DNA of 64,000 nucleotides, from the NCBI GenBank assembly GCA_001899315.1, contig MOYA01000001.1:931105-995104 (forward strand). Reading direction: 5' to 3'. The position numbers were made by a program, and so were the translations under genes. Shown one piece after another: positions 53,661-61,808 of the stretch; within the stretch, counting starts at the first letter, position 1; each line of letters starts with the position of its first letter. The notes beneath the pieces are model-generated. The model worked only from the letters and a program-made list of their open reading frames with translations. It searched no databases and was not told the origin of the DNA. Source of the stretch: Candidatus Obscuribacter phosphatis. Its GTDB lineage: Bacteria; Cyanobacteriota; Vampirovibrionia; Obscuribacterales; Obscuribacteraceae.

Positions 53661-55545
53661 AAAAATAATAAAGACCGGAAAGAATAACAGGCAAAGCAAA
53701 GAGCATATACCAGGTGAAGCTCTTCGGTCTTGGACTATTGACCAGAAGTTTGCAGCCAAGCAAGTGCCAGAGTACGAAATAGACCGGCAATGTTATGCAG
53801 AAAGGCTTCATCATCTCAGAGGCGGTCAAACCCATAAAGCCCCCTCTTTGGGCAAAACTTGTAAATTGAAAAAGATTCTCCGACACAAGAAAGTGTAAGA
53901 ACAATACTATTAGATAGGGCGACAAAAGATAGAAAGCTATGCTAGCTGGTAAAGACGATTTACTCTGGGTGACTTTTTCTGAGGCAATTAACTTTGAATT
54001 GGAGAGATAGTCTTGACTGCAAATGCCTTTGCGCGATGGAATGAAGAGATCGAGCAAACCTATGGCGGCAGTAGCATAGCGCAAAAGAACTGTATAGAAA
54101 GAGATCTTCTTATTTTCTAGGTAGTCATCTTCTTGCAATCTTTTCCGCTCAAAATTTTCTTCCACCAGTTTGAGATTGCTGACAAGCATGCCGGGTGTGG
54201 CTCTCAGCTTACTTCTTAGAAAGATCAAGTCATACATGAAATTGCCTAGCGATATTAAGGCGCAGGAAAGCAACAAGGCTAATTCACTGGAGAAGTGAAC
54301 ATAGACTGAGGAAGCGAGCCTACCCTGATTAAGAGTGAGAAAGTTTTGGAAGCGCATGACCTCGTTTAGATCGATCATGCTGAAGGCAAGCAATACCAAA
54401 AGAAGCGGCAAAGTGAAAAAGACGCAGGAATCTAAATAGATAATACCGAACAAGAAAAGCAGAAAGGTGGCGGGAACGCTGAGTAGGTGTCCAAGATTGG
54501 TCTGATAGAAATGGAAGGCAAAGTAGTCGTGGACGAATTCACCACTGGCAAAAACAGTTAAGTAAAGCATAGGTGCCAAGAGCGTTGCCTTGATGAGAGC
54601 GTCGATTGTGCTTGCCTTTACTCTTTGGCTGAGCGGGGCTGGCGGCAGCTCGGACTTTTCCGGCTTGTCTTTTCCGAGGCTGGCGAAATCGGAATTTACT
54701 TCATCGATTGACTGATAACGCGATTCAATATCTTTAGCGAGCAGCTTACTGAAAAAATAGTTGAGATCCTCCAATAAATTTTCTGGAACTTCACCCTTGA
54801 GCATGCCTGCTGAGATTTCAGGCACAGGCGCTTCGAGATGATCAACTAAAACTTTGATGCCGTTTTTACTATTATAAGGCGGTGCTCCTGTCAAGCATTC
54901 AAACAATAGGCAACCCAGTGAATAGATATCGCTGCGGCGGTCAGTTTTTTCGCCGCGACATTGTTCGGGGCTCATATAAAGCGGACTGCCGAAGAAGTCA
55001 CCGGTGCTGGTCAGTTTTTGCGAAACACCGGCGGCGGCACCATCGATACCGGCAATGCCAAAGTCGACTATCTTGACAGTATTGCTCTCTCTTTCAATGA
55101 GAATATTTGAGGGTTTCAAATCTCTATGAATGATGCCTTGGCTATGAATAAAACTTAGGACATCAACTAGACCATCAAAGATTGGCTTTAGCTCGGTCAA
55201 ACTGAGCTTACCTTCGCGATTGAGCTTGTAAGACAGCGAGCGTCCCTCAACAAAGTCCATCACTATATATGGTGATGCTTCTTCATTGGCTTCGTTGCCA
55301 AATTCGCGTACATTAACAAGACCGGCATGTAAATGAGACAGATTCATGAGAGTGGCTTCTCTGTTGAATCTTTCGCCGGCAGAGGCACTACCCCAAAGAC
55401 TTTCTTTCATTATTTTCAGTGCCACTCTTTCACCGCTTTGGCTATCTGTGGCTTCATAGACGGTGCCCATACCACCCTGGCCAATCAGTCTGGTCGGGAC
55501 ATATCTATTGGCTTTTAGTTTGATAGACTCTAGCTGTAAGTTCAT
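53536..55545 (-). CDS. Ser/Thr protein kinase with C-terminal RDD membrane domain
   Basis: 669 residues. Cytoplasmic kinase domain (about 15-285): IGQGGMGTVY, Lys44, HRD at 140-142, DFG at 161-163, GSPLYMSPEQC. The C-terminal half is an RDD-type membrane domain with several hydrophobic helices (about 315-650): RVKASTIDALIKATLLAP opens it with the family Arg and Asp, and LRATPGMLVSNLKLV is the second RDD block. RDD domains are small membrane bundles of debated transport function. Two RDD-type kinases stand in tandem here, this one downstream. It ends 125 bp inside dnaE2 on the other strand. Start ATG at 55545, with AGGA in the duplicated leader. Confidence 0.9.
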   Translation of the reverse strand: MNLQLESIKLKANRYVPTRLIGQGGMGTVYEATDSQSGERVALKIMKESLWGSASAGERFNREATLMNLSHLHAGLVNVREFGNEANEEASPYIVMDFVEGRSLSYKLNREGKLSLTELKPIFDGLVDVLSFIHSQGIIHRDLKPSNILIERESNTVKIVDFGIAGIDGAAAGVSQKLTSTGDFFGSPLYMSPEQCRGEKTDRRSDIYSLGCLLFECLTGAPPYNSKNGIKVLVDHLEAPVPEISAGMLKGEVPENLLEDLNYFFSKLLAKDIESRYQSIDEVNSDFASLGKDKPEKSELPPAPLSQRVKASTIDALIKATLLAPMLYLTVFASGEFVHDYFAFHFYQTNLGHLLSVPATFLLFLFGIIYLDSCVFFTLPLLLVLLAFSMIDLNEVMRFQNFLTLNQGRLASSVYVHFSSELALLLSCALISLGNFMYDLIFLRSKLRATPGMLVSNLKLVEENFERKRLQEDDYLENKKISFYTVLLRYATAAIGLLDLFIPSRKGICSQDYLSNSKLIASEKVTQSKSSLPASIAFYLLSPYLIVLFLHFLVSENLFQFTSFAQRGGFMGLTASEMMKPFCITLPVYFVLWHLLGCKLLVNSPRPKSFTWYMLFALPVILSGLYYFSIENSEKSTLRHFERRIESDLGYVLPPRQKLRIQSKLRQNP

Positions 55546-55547
55546 AC

Positions 55548-55581
55548 TTTATTTTCCTGCTAGATTTATTTTCCTGTTAGA
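55548..55581. repeat. 17-nt tandem duplication holding a stop codon and a ribosome site
   Basis: Two copies of TTTATTTTCCTGYTAGA. On the minus strand the upstream copy holds the last codons and stop (55566-55568) of the first kinase; the downstream copy repeats the AGGA-AAATAAA sequence just before the ATG of the second kinase, supplying its ribosome site. Confidence 0.92.
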
Positions 55582-57407
55582 GGAATGATTAAGTTGAAGA
55601 AGATCAATATGGGGATTAGTCCATAAAAGAGAAACTTGAAAATGACCGAGCTGATGCCGTTTCGGTCTTTGCTGCGTAAGGAAGAAATTGTGTCCATGCA
55701 GGCGAGCATTTGCCAGCCTATCAGGAGCTGCAAAATTAAAATCGAACCGGGCACCTTGAGCAGATGTACCACTCTTTGCCGGTCGATGAGAAATTCAATA
55801 AAGAGAAAGAGGTAGGGCATTATGAACATTGCCAAAAGACTTAAGGTAAAGGGCAAGGGAGCCTTGCCTTTATCAAAGACTACCCGGTTGTCTGTCAGTC
55901 TTTCGGTCATTGCCGCCCAGTCGAAAGCTGAGTTGCCCTGCAGGGGCGGATGAGAAAAGAAGACTCGAAAAGAATCGCGCGCTCTTTGAAAATGTCTGGC
56001 TGTGGCTTCGAGAAAGTCCATGGTCTTGCCTTCTTTGTCGAGGGTCTTGAGACCAAGAAAGGCTTTACCGATGGTGCATTGCATGGCGCTTGACTCTAAA
56101 ACAGCGTCATAGAGCCAGCTATAAACGGCAATAAAGCTAAGACCCCAGATAACCGTGTAGGGGAAGTTGAGAGTGGCATGCAAGAGACAATTGAAGAAGA
56201 CAAAGAAAATTAGAATCGGCACTAGAGCCGCTGTCAGAGATTCGAGCAGACAAATGAGCGAGAGCGCCAAGATAATTGATATTTGTGGATAATGTTCAGC
56301 AAAATGATTGAGGTCGGTTGCCGGCAGGGCTACAAAGATAAGCGGTACCACCACCAAGACCTTGAACAAACCGTCGAGCAGTTGGGCTCTGACTCTTGCT
56401 TGACGCAGTCTTTCTGTTTCACAAACGGTATGTTCCGGCAATTTGCCGGCTTCTATGCTTTCTAGGTCTTCTTTGAACTGGGCGGCGGTTTGAAAGCGTT
56501 CAGCTGGATTTTTGCTCAAAGCTTTCAAGACAACACTATTGATAAAGCCTGTCAGTTCCGGTCGAGACTTGATTTCTTTAATCAAGGGCGGATTTTCTTT
56601 GAGCTGACTGAGAATTATTTTGACGCCAATTTTGCCGTCAAAAGGTGGCTTACCCGAGAGCATTTCATAGAGAATAATGCCGAGCGAGTAAATATCACTA
56701 AGGGCATCGGCTTTCTCTCCTTGGCACATTTCAGGGCTCATATAATGAGGGCTGCCAAAAAACTCACCGGTGGCTGTGAATGTACAGGTCTCCTTTTCCG
56801 GGTCGAGCAGAACAGCTGCTATACCAAAGTCGACAACTTTCACTTCATAGTTTTGGTCAGAGTTTCGCATAACAAGCAGATTGGCCGGCTTGAGATCTCT
56901 GTGCACCACTTGTGCTCGATGGGCATATTCAATGGCAGACAAAATCTGTTTGAAAACTTTGGCACTAAGCTCAAAGTCTAACGCTCCTTCTCTTTCTATC
57001 AGGTCGGCGAGACTTTCACCTTCGACAAATTCCATCAAAATATGGGGATAGAGTGTTTCTTCTCCCTCAAAAAGAAAGCTTTTGTCATAGGTTCTGACAA
57101 TATTTGGGTGCTCTAGTTTTATCGAACTTGCTTCTTCCTTTAGAAAGCGCGCCAAGGCTTCTTCACTGTTCAGCAGTTTATCGTTGAGCAATTTAACGGC
57201 ATAGATTTGGCCATCATGCAGAGCCTTCACTTTATACACAGTGCCCATGCCGCCGACGGCAATGCGTTTTAGGGGCTCATAATGCTTCAATAAATCTTGG
57301 GGGAAATTTGTCTCGCCATGACTGGACCCGCTTGCTAGAACAAGGCTGGGTGATTTAAAGCCGGAAGAACCGGTGTCGAGCATTGGTGACCGCTGGGAAT
57401 AGACCAC
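55566..57407 (-). CDS. Ser/Thr protein kinase with C-terminal RDD membrane domain
   Basis: 613 residues from a GTG with GCAGG 8 nt upstream; an ATG eight codons on is possible. Kinase domain (about 40-315): the glycine loop is AVGGMG (first Gly replaced by Ala), Lys72, HRD at 169-171, DFG at 193-195, FGSPHYMSPEMC. The rest is an RDD membrane domain (about 335-600): RVRAQLLDGLFKVLVVVPLIF has the RDD Arg and Asp, and CTIGKAFLGLKTLDKEG is the second signature. The second kinase gene follows 20 bp later, so the two probably form one operon from the promoter at 57453-57480. Confidence 0.9.
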   Translation of the reverse strand: MVYSQRSPMLDTGSSGFKSPSLVLASGSSHGETNFPQDLLKHYEPLKRIAVGGMGTVYKVKALHDGQIYAVKLLNDKLLNSEEALARFLKEEASSIKLEHPNIVRTYDKSFLFEGEETLYPHILMEFVEGESLADLIEREGALDFELSAKVFKQILSAIEYAHRAQVVHRDLKPANLLVMRNSDQNYEVKVVDFGIAAVLLDPEKETCTFTATGEFFGSPHYMSPEMCQGEKADALSDIYSLGIILYEMLSGKPPFDGKIGVKIILSQLKENPPLIKEIKSRPELTGFINSVVLKALSKNPAERFQTAAQFKEDLESIEAGKLPEHTVCETERLRQARVRAQLLDGLFKVLVVVPLIFVALPATDLNHFAEHYPQISIILALSLICLLESLTAALVPILIFFVFFNCLLHATLNFPYTVIWGLSFIAVYSWLYDAVLESSAMQCTIGKAFLGLKTLDKEGKTMDFLEATARHFQRARDSFRVFFSHPPLQGNSAFDWAAMTERLTDNRVVFDKGKAPLPFTLSLLAMFIMPYLFLFIEFLIDRQRVVHLLKVPGSILILQLLIGWQMLACMDTISSLRSKDRNGISSVIFKFLFYGLIPILIFFNLIIPLTGK

Positions 57408-57452
57408 GCAGTTAACCTGCCTTTTAGAAAACCGATAGATGGCTGTGGCATA

Positions 57453-57480
57453 ACTATAGGCTTAACATGTCGCTTGGCAA
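57453..57480 (-). promoter_or_regulatory. promoter for the two RDD kinases
   Basis: Reading the minus strand: TTGCCA (57480-57475), 16-bp spacer, TATAGT (57458-57453), about 46 bp before the GTG. Both boxes match the sigma-70-type consensus at five of six bases. No terminator-like hairpin was seen in 57408-57541 between kinase and xpt genes. Confidence 0.6.
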
Positions 57481-57541
57481 CCGGCAAGTAGGAAAAACCC
57501 TAGGATTGACCAAGTGAAGTGAAATCTTTACTTTCTCTGCG

Positions 57542-58138
57542 CTATGTTTCTTTGAAGACAATCTGATTGTCTTCGAATTTTTCTATCACCGCCAGCGAAT
57601 GAATGCGGGTCAAGGGTAAATTCAACTCATCGGTTAGTTCGATCAGGGCTTGGCGTCCCCCTTCAAATGACTTTTCAATTACTGCACCGATACCGACCAG
57701 GTTGGCACCGCTAGTTTTCACCAGTTTGACCAAGGCTTTGATAGTCCGGGCGCTGGCTAGAAAGTCGTCGATGATCAAAACAGAGTCATCAGGACTCAGA
57801 TATTCGGGCGAAACAATAAGCTCTACCACTTTACCGTGGGTATGGGACGGGGCTGATTCTTTATAGGGGTTTTCGGCCATGGTCACAGGTTTATTCTTTC
57901 TGGCAAAAACCAAGGGCACTTCCAGCGCCAGGGCTGCCGATAGCGCAGGCGCTATACCGGAAGTTTCGGCGGTGAGAATTCTGGTTGTGCCAAGCCCGGC
58001 AAAATGTCGGGCAAACTCTTCGCCTATTTCTTTCATGAGCTTGGGGTCAATTTGATGATTCATGAAAGAATCAACTTTCAATATACCTTTGCCTAGGTAT
58101 TTACCTTCTCTTTTGATTTTGTCTTTGAGGGCCTGCAC
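57542..58138 (-). CDS. xpt: xanthine phosphoribosyltransferase
   Basis: Salvages xanthine to XMP. 198 residues, matching the Bacillus-type Xpt over its length: LKVDSFMNHQIDPKLMKEIGEEF (about 21-43), TAETSGIAPALSAALAL, VFARKNKPVT and the PRPP-binding VLIIDDFLASART (about 119-131). GTG start with AAGGA 7 nt upstream, 14 bp after the rhomboid gene stop, so probably one operon. No purine riboswitch precedes it, since the upstream gene is too close. Confidence 0.95.
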   Translation of the reverse strand: MQALKDKIKREGKYLGKGILKVDSFMNHQIDPKLMKEIGEEFARHFAGLGTTRILTAETSGIAPALSAALALEVPLVFARKNKPVTMAENPYKESAPSHTHGKVVELIVSPEYLSPDDSVLIIDDFLASARTIKALVKLVKTSGANLVGIGAVIEKSFEGGRQALIELTDELNLPLTRIHSLAVIEKFEDNQIVFKET

Positions 58139-58152
58139 CTTATTTTCCTTAT

Positions 58153-59589
58153 CTAGTTGCCTATATAAAAGCCCGGCAATTTTTCCTTGAGAAATTCAAT
58201 CTCAAATTTTTCCGGTTTGTATTCTTTTGTCTGACTGTCGGCCATTTTCTCCTGGGCGGCGGCTTCCTTGCCTTCCAGCTTGTCTATGATGGCTAGATGA
58301 AATAGAGCCGCTGAACGTGCCTGTTTGTCGCCGAGACATTTTTCCAGATCAGCGCGGGCTTTCGCGTAATTGCCGGTGATTATATTGTAAGTACCCCTGG
58401 TATCGTAGGCGGTGAGCAGACCGCCATCAATTTTCAACGACTTGCCGATGGCTTTGTCGGCTCTATCCAAAGATTGTGGATCTTTGAAAAAGTTCAAAGA
58501 GTACCAGGCTAAGTTATTGAGCGCCATAGCGTCTCTAGGAGCAAGTTTTAAAAGTCTTTCTTGCACTTCAATGGCTCTTTTAAAGTTGTTCATGCGGGCT
58601 TGCAATAGAGAATAAAGCTTTAGACATTCTTGATTGTTCGGTTCTTTGCTTAAAACATAAGAGAGATCTTTGTCGGCTTTTTCAAAGCGCTCCAATTCAA
58701 CCAGGGCTTGTCCTCTGGCTGAAAGCAGGCTGAGGTCATTAGGGAATTTCTGCAAGCCGTCCTCGACCTTGGTTAGACCGTGGAGAAATTTCTTCTCTCT
58801 CAATAGTTGTGAAGCTTCTTTTCTGATCAAGAATTTTTCTACTTGCTCATTGTTTTCGAGCCGTTTGCCGGCTAGCTCGGTGAGCAGGGGGCACAAGGAA
58901 ATAAGGGCGGCCGCCGCTGCCAAAGTAAAGCGCCAGTTCTTGGAACCTTGGCGGCTGGCTTTGTCACCGGCGGTAAGTAAGAGAGCCGCTAATATGCCGG
59001 TGAAGAAACCAGCGAGATGGGCGGCATTATCCATAAATTCGCTTGTCAGACCAAGCAAAAAGCCGTAAAAGAGAAAAATAAGAAGCAGAACTATCTGGGC
59101 TTTGGATATTCTCTGCGAAAGAATGGCTTTCTCTCTTTTGAGCCATGAAACAGTTATATAAGCGCCAAGTACTCCGGCTATGGCAGCCGATGCACCCACT
59201 GAAGTTCTCAGTGGGTCAAAGAGAATACTGGTCAAGCCTCCTAGGATGCTTGCCAAAATATAGATAAAAATATAGCGATTCTTGCCAAGCGCTGCCTCTG
59301 CCAGCGGACCGAACTCATAAAGAAAATAAGCATTGCAGAGAAGGTGAAGAATGCTTGCATGCAAAAAAGAATAGGTCAAGAGCCGGTAATATTCCTTTTC
59401 ACTGATTGTCAGTGGACCAAAGTTGGCGCCGGCTTTGATAAGCAGGTCGCCGTTCATGGCGAAGAAATTTAGGTCACCGAGATTGAGTAAGACGATATAA
59501 AGGACAATAAGAATAAGCGCCATCGAAAAGGAGAAGCTTTTGGCTCGACTTCTAGTCAATTCGGCTTGCATTTCTTTGGTGCTGTTCAT
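58153..59589 (-). CDS. rhomboid family intramembrane protease with C-terminal TPR domain
   Basis: 478 residues. About six to seven membrane helices (about 20-240) with the rhomboid catalytic dyad: Ser134 in GASAAIAG and His191 in NAAHLAGF, plus HLLCNAYFLYEFG. A single TPR array follows (about 255-450), so the protease carries a protein-binding tail; orientation of the tail is not clear. Gene is upstream of xpt and divergent from the universal stress protein genes (its ATG lies at 59589). Confidence 0.93.
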   Translation of the reverse strand: MNSTKEMQAELTRSRAKSFSFSMALILIVLYIVLLNLGDLNFFAMNGDLLIKAGANFGPLTISEKEYYRLLTYSFLHASILHLLCNAYFLYEFGPLAEAALGKNRYIFIYILASILGGLTSILFDPLRTSVGASAAIAGVLGAYITVSWLKREKAILSQRISKAQIVLLLIFLFYGFLLGLTSEFMDNAAHLAGFFTGILAALLLTAGDKASRQGSKNWRFTLAAAAALISLCPLLTELAGKRLENNEQVEKFLIRKEASQLLREKKFLHGLTKVEDGLQKFPNDLSLLSARGQALVELERFEKADKDLSYVLSKEPNNQECLKLYSLLQARMNNFKRAIEVQERLLKLAPRDAMALNNLAWYSLNFFKDPQSLDRADKAIGKSLKIDGGLLTAYDTRGTYNIITGNYAKARADLEKCLGDKQARSAALFHLAIIDKLEGKEAAAQEKMADSQTKEYKPEKFEIEFLKEKLPGFYIGN

Positions 59590-59660
59590 TGAAGGACTAT
59601 TCTACTCTGGTTGATCCTGTAGAATTTGGAAAATTTGGTTGGAGAACCGGGGAAGTCAAT

Positions 59661-60092
59661 ATGAATATCCTTGTTGCATTGGATGCTTCTGAAAGTTCGG
59701 ATAGAGCGATTGAATTTATTCAACAGCGGCCCTGGTTGGATAAAGACCATTTCTTGATAATCAGCGTGGTCGAGGCAGACAAAGCTGATGTCAGTATGGC
59801 TTCTGCTTTGACAAAGACCAGCGAAGCCTTTTTTGGTGACTGTGAGAAAATTTTGACTAAGGCCAGAGACTCAGTGAGAGCGGCTCTGCCTCGCAATAAG
59901 GTCGAAACGCGCATACTGACCGGACCGGTCAAAGATACTATAATCGATTGTGCTCGCGACTTTGCTGCCGACTTGATTGTGATGGGCTCGCAGGGGCGGC
60001 GCGGTATCAATCGGTTTATCATCGGTAGCGTGGCTGAAGCGGTTTTGCGTGGCGCACCGTGTTCGGTGCAAATTATCCGCAAAAAAGAATAA
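59661..60092 (+). CDS. universal stress protein, UspA family
   Basis: About 143 residues from MNILVALDASESS, with GGGGA 7 nt upstream; the frame is open upstream but would run into the rhomboid start. Contains the nucleotide-binding pattern DLIVMGSQGRRGINRFIIGSVAEAVLRGAPCSV at the C-terminus (Gly-x2-Gly-x9-Gly-Ser motif). ATP-binding Usp type by this motif. First of two tandem usp genes. Confidence 0.92.
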   Translation: MNILVALDASESSDRAIEFIQQRPWLDKDHFLIISVVEADKADVSMASALTKTSEAFFGDCEKILTKARDSVRAALPRNKVETRILTGPVKDTIIDCARDFAADLIVMGSQGRRGINRFIIGSVAEAVLRGAPCSVQIIRKKE

Positions 60093-60110
60093 ACAAGAGA
60101 GAATAAACAA
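60087..60110. repeat. 14-nt tandem duplication at the stop codon of the first usp gene
   Basis: GAATAAACAAGAGA followed by GAATAAACAA. The first unit contains the TAA stop (60090-60092); the second repeats it 14 nt downstream. The unit is not a multiple of three. Confidence 0.85.
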
Positions 60111-60137
60111 AAATATCTCAATACGAGGATCTGACCA

Positions 60138-60575
60138 GTGAGAGTAATGCTTGCCATCGATGGTTCTGAATGTTCCAAGAATGCTCTGGACCATGTGGCT
60201 AAGCGCCCTTGGCGCAAGGAAGATTGTTTTTTGATAGCGCATGTTGTCGAACCTATGCCGGTTGATATAGGAATAGCTTATGTGCCTAATGCCTATAGTC
60301 AAACTGACGGAGCTGTTGCCGAAGCTGCTAATGCTCTAGTGTCAGCGGCTCTCAAGGAGCTAAGAGAGGCTTTGCCCGAGGCTACTCTTGAGAGCAGGGT
60401 TGCTTTTGGTATGGTCAAAGCCGAACTGGTTGGCATAGCTAAGGAATGGCATGCCGACTTGATGGTGATGGGTAGTCATGGACGCAAAGGCTTCAATCGT
60501 CTGCTCTTGGGCTCGGTGGCCGAAGAAGTGATGAAAGCGGCGCCTTGCTCAGTCGAGATAGTCAAACAGCACTGA
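60138..60575 (+). CDS. universal stress protein, UspA family
   Basis: 145 residues from a GTG, with GAGGA 8 nt upstream. The same C-terminal nucleotide-binding pattern (ADLMVMGSHGRKGFNRLLLGSVAEEVMKAAPCSV region, Gly-x2-Gly-x9-Gly-Ser) as the neighbour; the two genes are diverged tandem duplicates, with about half the residues shared in the C-terminal third. Confidence 0.92.
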   Translation: MRVMLAIDGSECSKNALDHVAKRPWRKEDCFLIAHVVEPMPVDIGIAYVPNAYSQTDGAVAEAANALVSAALKELREALPEATLESRVAFGMVKAELVGIAKEWHADLMVMGSHGRKGFNRLLLGSVAEEVMKAAPCSVEIVKQH

Positions 60576-60601
60576 GGCTGCGCGAGTTATAGCATCAAAA
60601 T

Positions 60602-60638
60602 AAGACGAGAGAGTCATAGACAATGACTCTCTCGTCTT
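60602..60638. terminator. bidirectional intrinsic terminator
   Basis: A perfect 15-bp stem (60602-60616 with 60624-60638) around a 7-nt loop, followed by TTTT on the plus strand and preceded by AAAA (60597-60600) on the other side. It ends the two usp genes and, on the minus strand, the HxlR gene at 60659. Confidence 0.92.
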
Positions 60639-60658
60639 TTCTGTATTTGTTCGCAACT

Positions 60659-61105
60659 TTATTGCATCGTATAGGCAGCCATTCCCGAGCTCATTTCGGG
60701 GGTCAATTCAGAAGGGACTGAGTCCATCTGTTCAAATTCCAGTTCAGCCTCTTCTTGAGTAGGTCCAAGGCGTTTCTTGGTTTTGCAGTTTTTGTAGAGT
60801 TCTGCACCCAGTTTCTTTAGGTCATAGAGAATGCCGGTCAGCTCTTTGCCGCTATCTGTCAGAGAATATTCGACACGGGGAGGCACTTCGGCAAAAGTAG
60901 CGCGAGATACCAGACCTAGCTCGGTGAGCTTACGCAGTCTTTGACAGAGTGTTTTGGCACTGACACCTTTTAGATCTTTGAGTAGCTGTGTAGTACGTTT
61001 GGGACCGGTTGCGAGATCAATGAGAATTTCAGAAGTCCAGCGCGGGCTCAAAACCGAAAGACCGAAATCAATTAGTCTGGCATCGTCTTTTCCTAAATTG
61101 TTCAT
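60659..61105 (-). CDS. HxlR family winged-helix transcriptional regulator
   Basis: 148 residues. The HxlR domain (about 15-105) has RWTSEILIDLATGPKRTTQLLKDLKGVSAKTLCQRLRKLTELGLVSR (quoted by its key features: Trp23, Leu-rich helix, LRKLTELGLV wing), and EVPPRVEYSLTDSGKEL. HxlR proteins lack the Cys sensor here, so the ligand is unknown. The C-terminal tail is acidic. AGGAG 5 nt before the ATG. Confidence 0.9.
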   Translation of the reverse strand: MNNLGKDDARLIDFGLSVLSPRWTSEILIDLATGPKRTTQLLKDLKGVSAKTLCQRLRKLTELGLVSRATFAEVPPRVEYSLTDSGKELTGILYDLKKLGAELYKNCKTKKRLGPTQEEAELEFEQMDSVPSELTPEMSSGMAAYTMQ

Positions 61106-61354
61106 ATATTCTCCTGAACTCCTATTTCAAAACAGCTGCACCGTTCACGTTTTAATGTTCGCTTGAATTGACAGTATTGCCATCGTTCCTAGTGCTGAAT
61201 CAGCTTAACTCAAACTGATGGGCCACCTTTTTCTTCTCATCCTCTTGGTTTAAGTGCTAAGTCGCCTATAAGAGGTCGTGAGACTTCTTGAGCGTCGCGA
61301 ACAATTGCTATATATATGGTTGAATTTGCTTGGACAGCCTAGATAAAGCAAGAC

Positions 61355-61618
61355 TTACTCATTTAAGTCTTGTTTGGCCGCCACTTCGTCGGCGATTTCG
61401 CCTGTGCTGTAGCGATTACCGCTGGTTCTTCCGTGTAAGGTCTCGAGGTTCGACAAGAAAGCGTCACGAAGCATCTCTTGTTCACTGAGATGCTGTTCTA
61501 GTTTCTTCAGACCACTCTTCAAGATTTTTTCAGCCTGACTATAGTCGCCTTGCTCAATGAGCCTGGCGCCAGCTTGCAGGTAAAGGTCAAATTCGCTATC
61601 TCGTTTTTTGTCTAACAT
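61355..61618 (-). CDS. small TPR-like protein, unknown
   Basis: 87 residues with one TPR-like helix pair (about 10-42, YLQAGARLIEQGDYSQAEKILKSGL) and a second partial helix pair. No ribosome site is clear. It may be a partner of the globin-coupled kinase upstream (same strand, 190 bp away), but this is position only. Confidence 0.55.
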   Translation of the reverse strand: MLDKKRDSEFDLYLQAGARLIEQGDYSQAEKILKSGLKKLEQHLSEQEMLRDAFLSNLETLHGRTSGNRYSTGEIADEVAAKQDLNE

Positions 61619-61733
61619 CGGTCTAATCAGGATAATGACACGCTAGACCCATCATCCAATAAAGACTGCCTGCTTACATCACTCCAAATAGCTACTTACT
61701 GATCAAGAAGCTGTCAAATTTTCATCTGGATGG

Positions 61734-61788
61734 AATATTTACCCAAATCTGACTCATGCTTACGGTTGATTACCAGGAAGTAAATATT
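61734..61788. other. inverted repeat in intergenic region
   Basis: AATATTTAC (61734-61742) and GTAAATATT (61780-61788) are perfect inverted copies 37 nt apart, in the 190-bp gap between the globin-coupled kinase and the small TPR gene. It may form a hairpin or an operator pair. No T-run follows. The rest of the gap shows no gene. Confidence 0.4.
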
Positions 61789-61808
61789 GGATGCATATGT
61801 CATGAAAA

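Noticed and set aside
58139-58152. Purine riboswitch for xpt
   Set aside because: Only 14 bp separate xpt from the upstream gene, and no aptamer-like sequence lies in that space.
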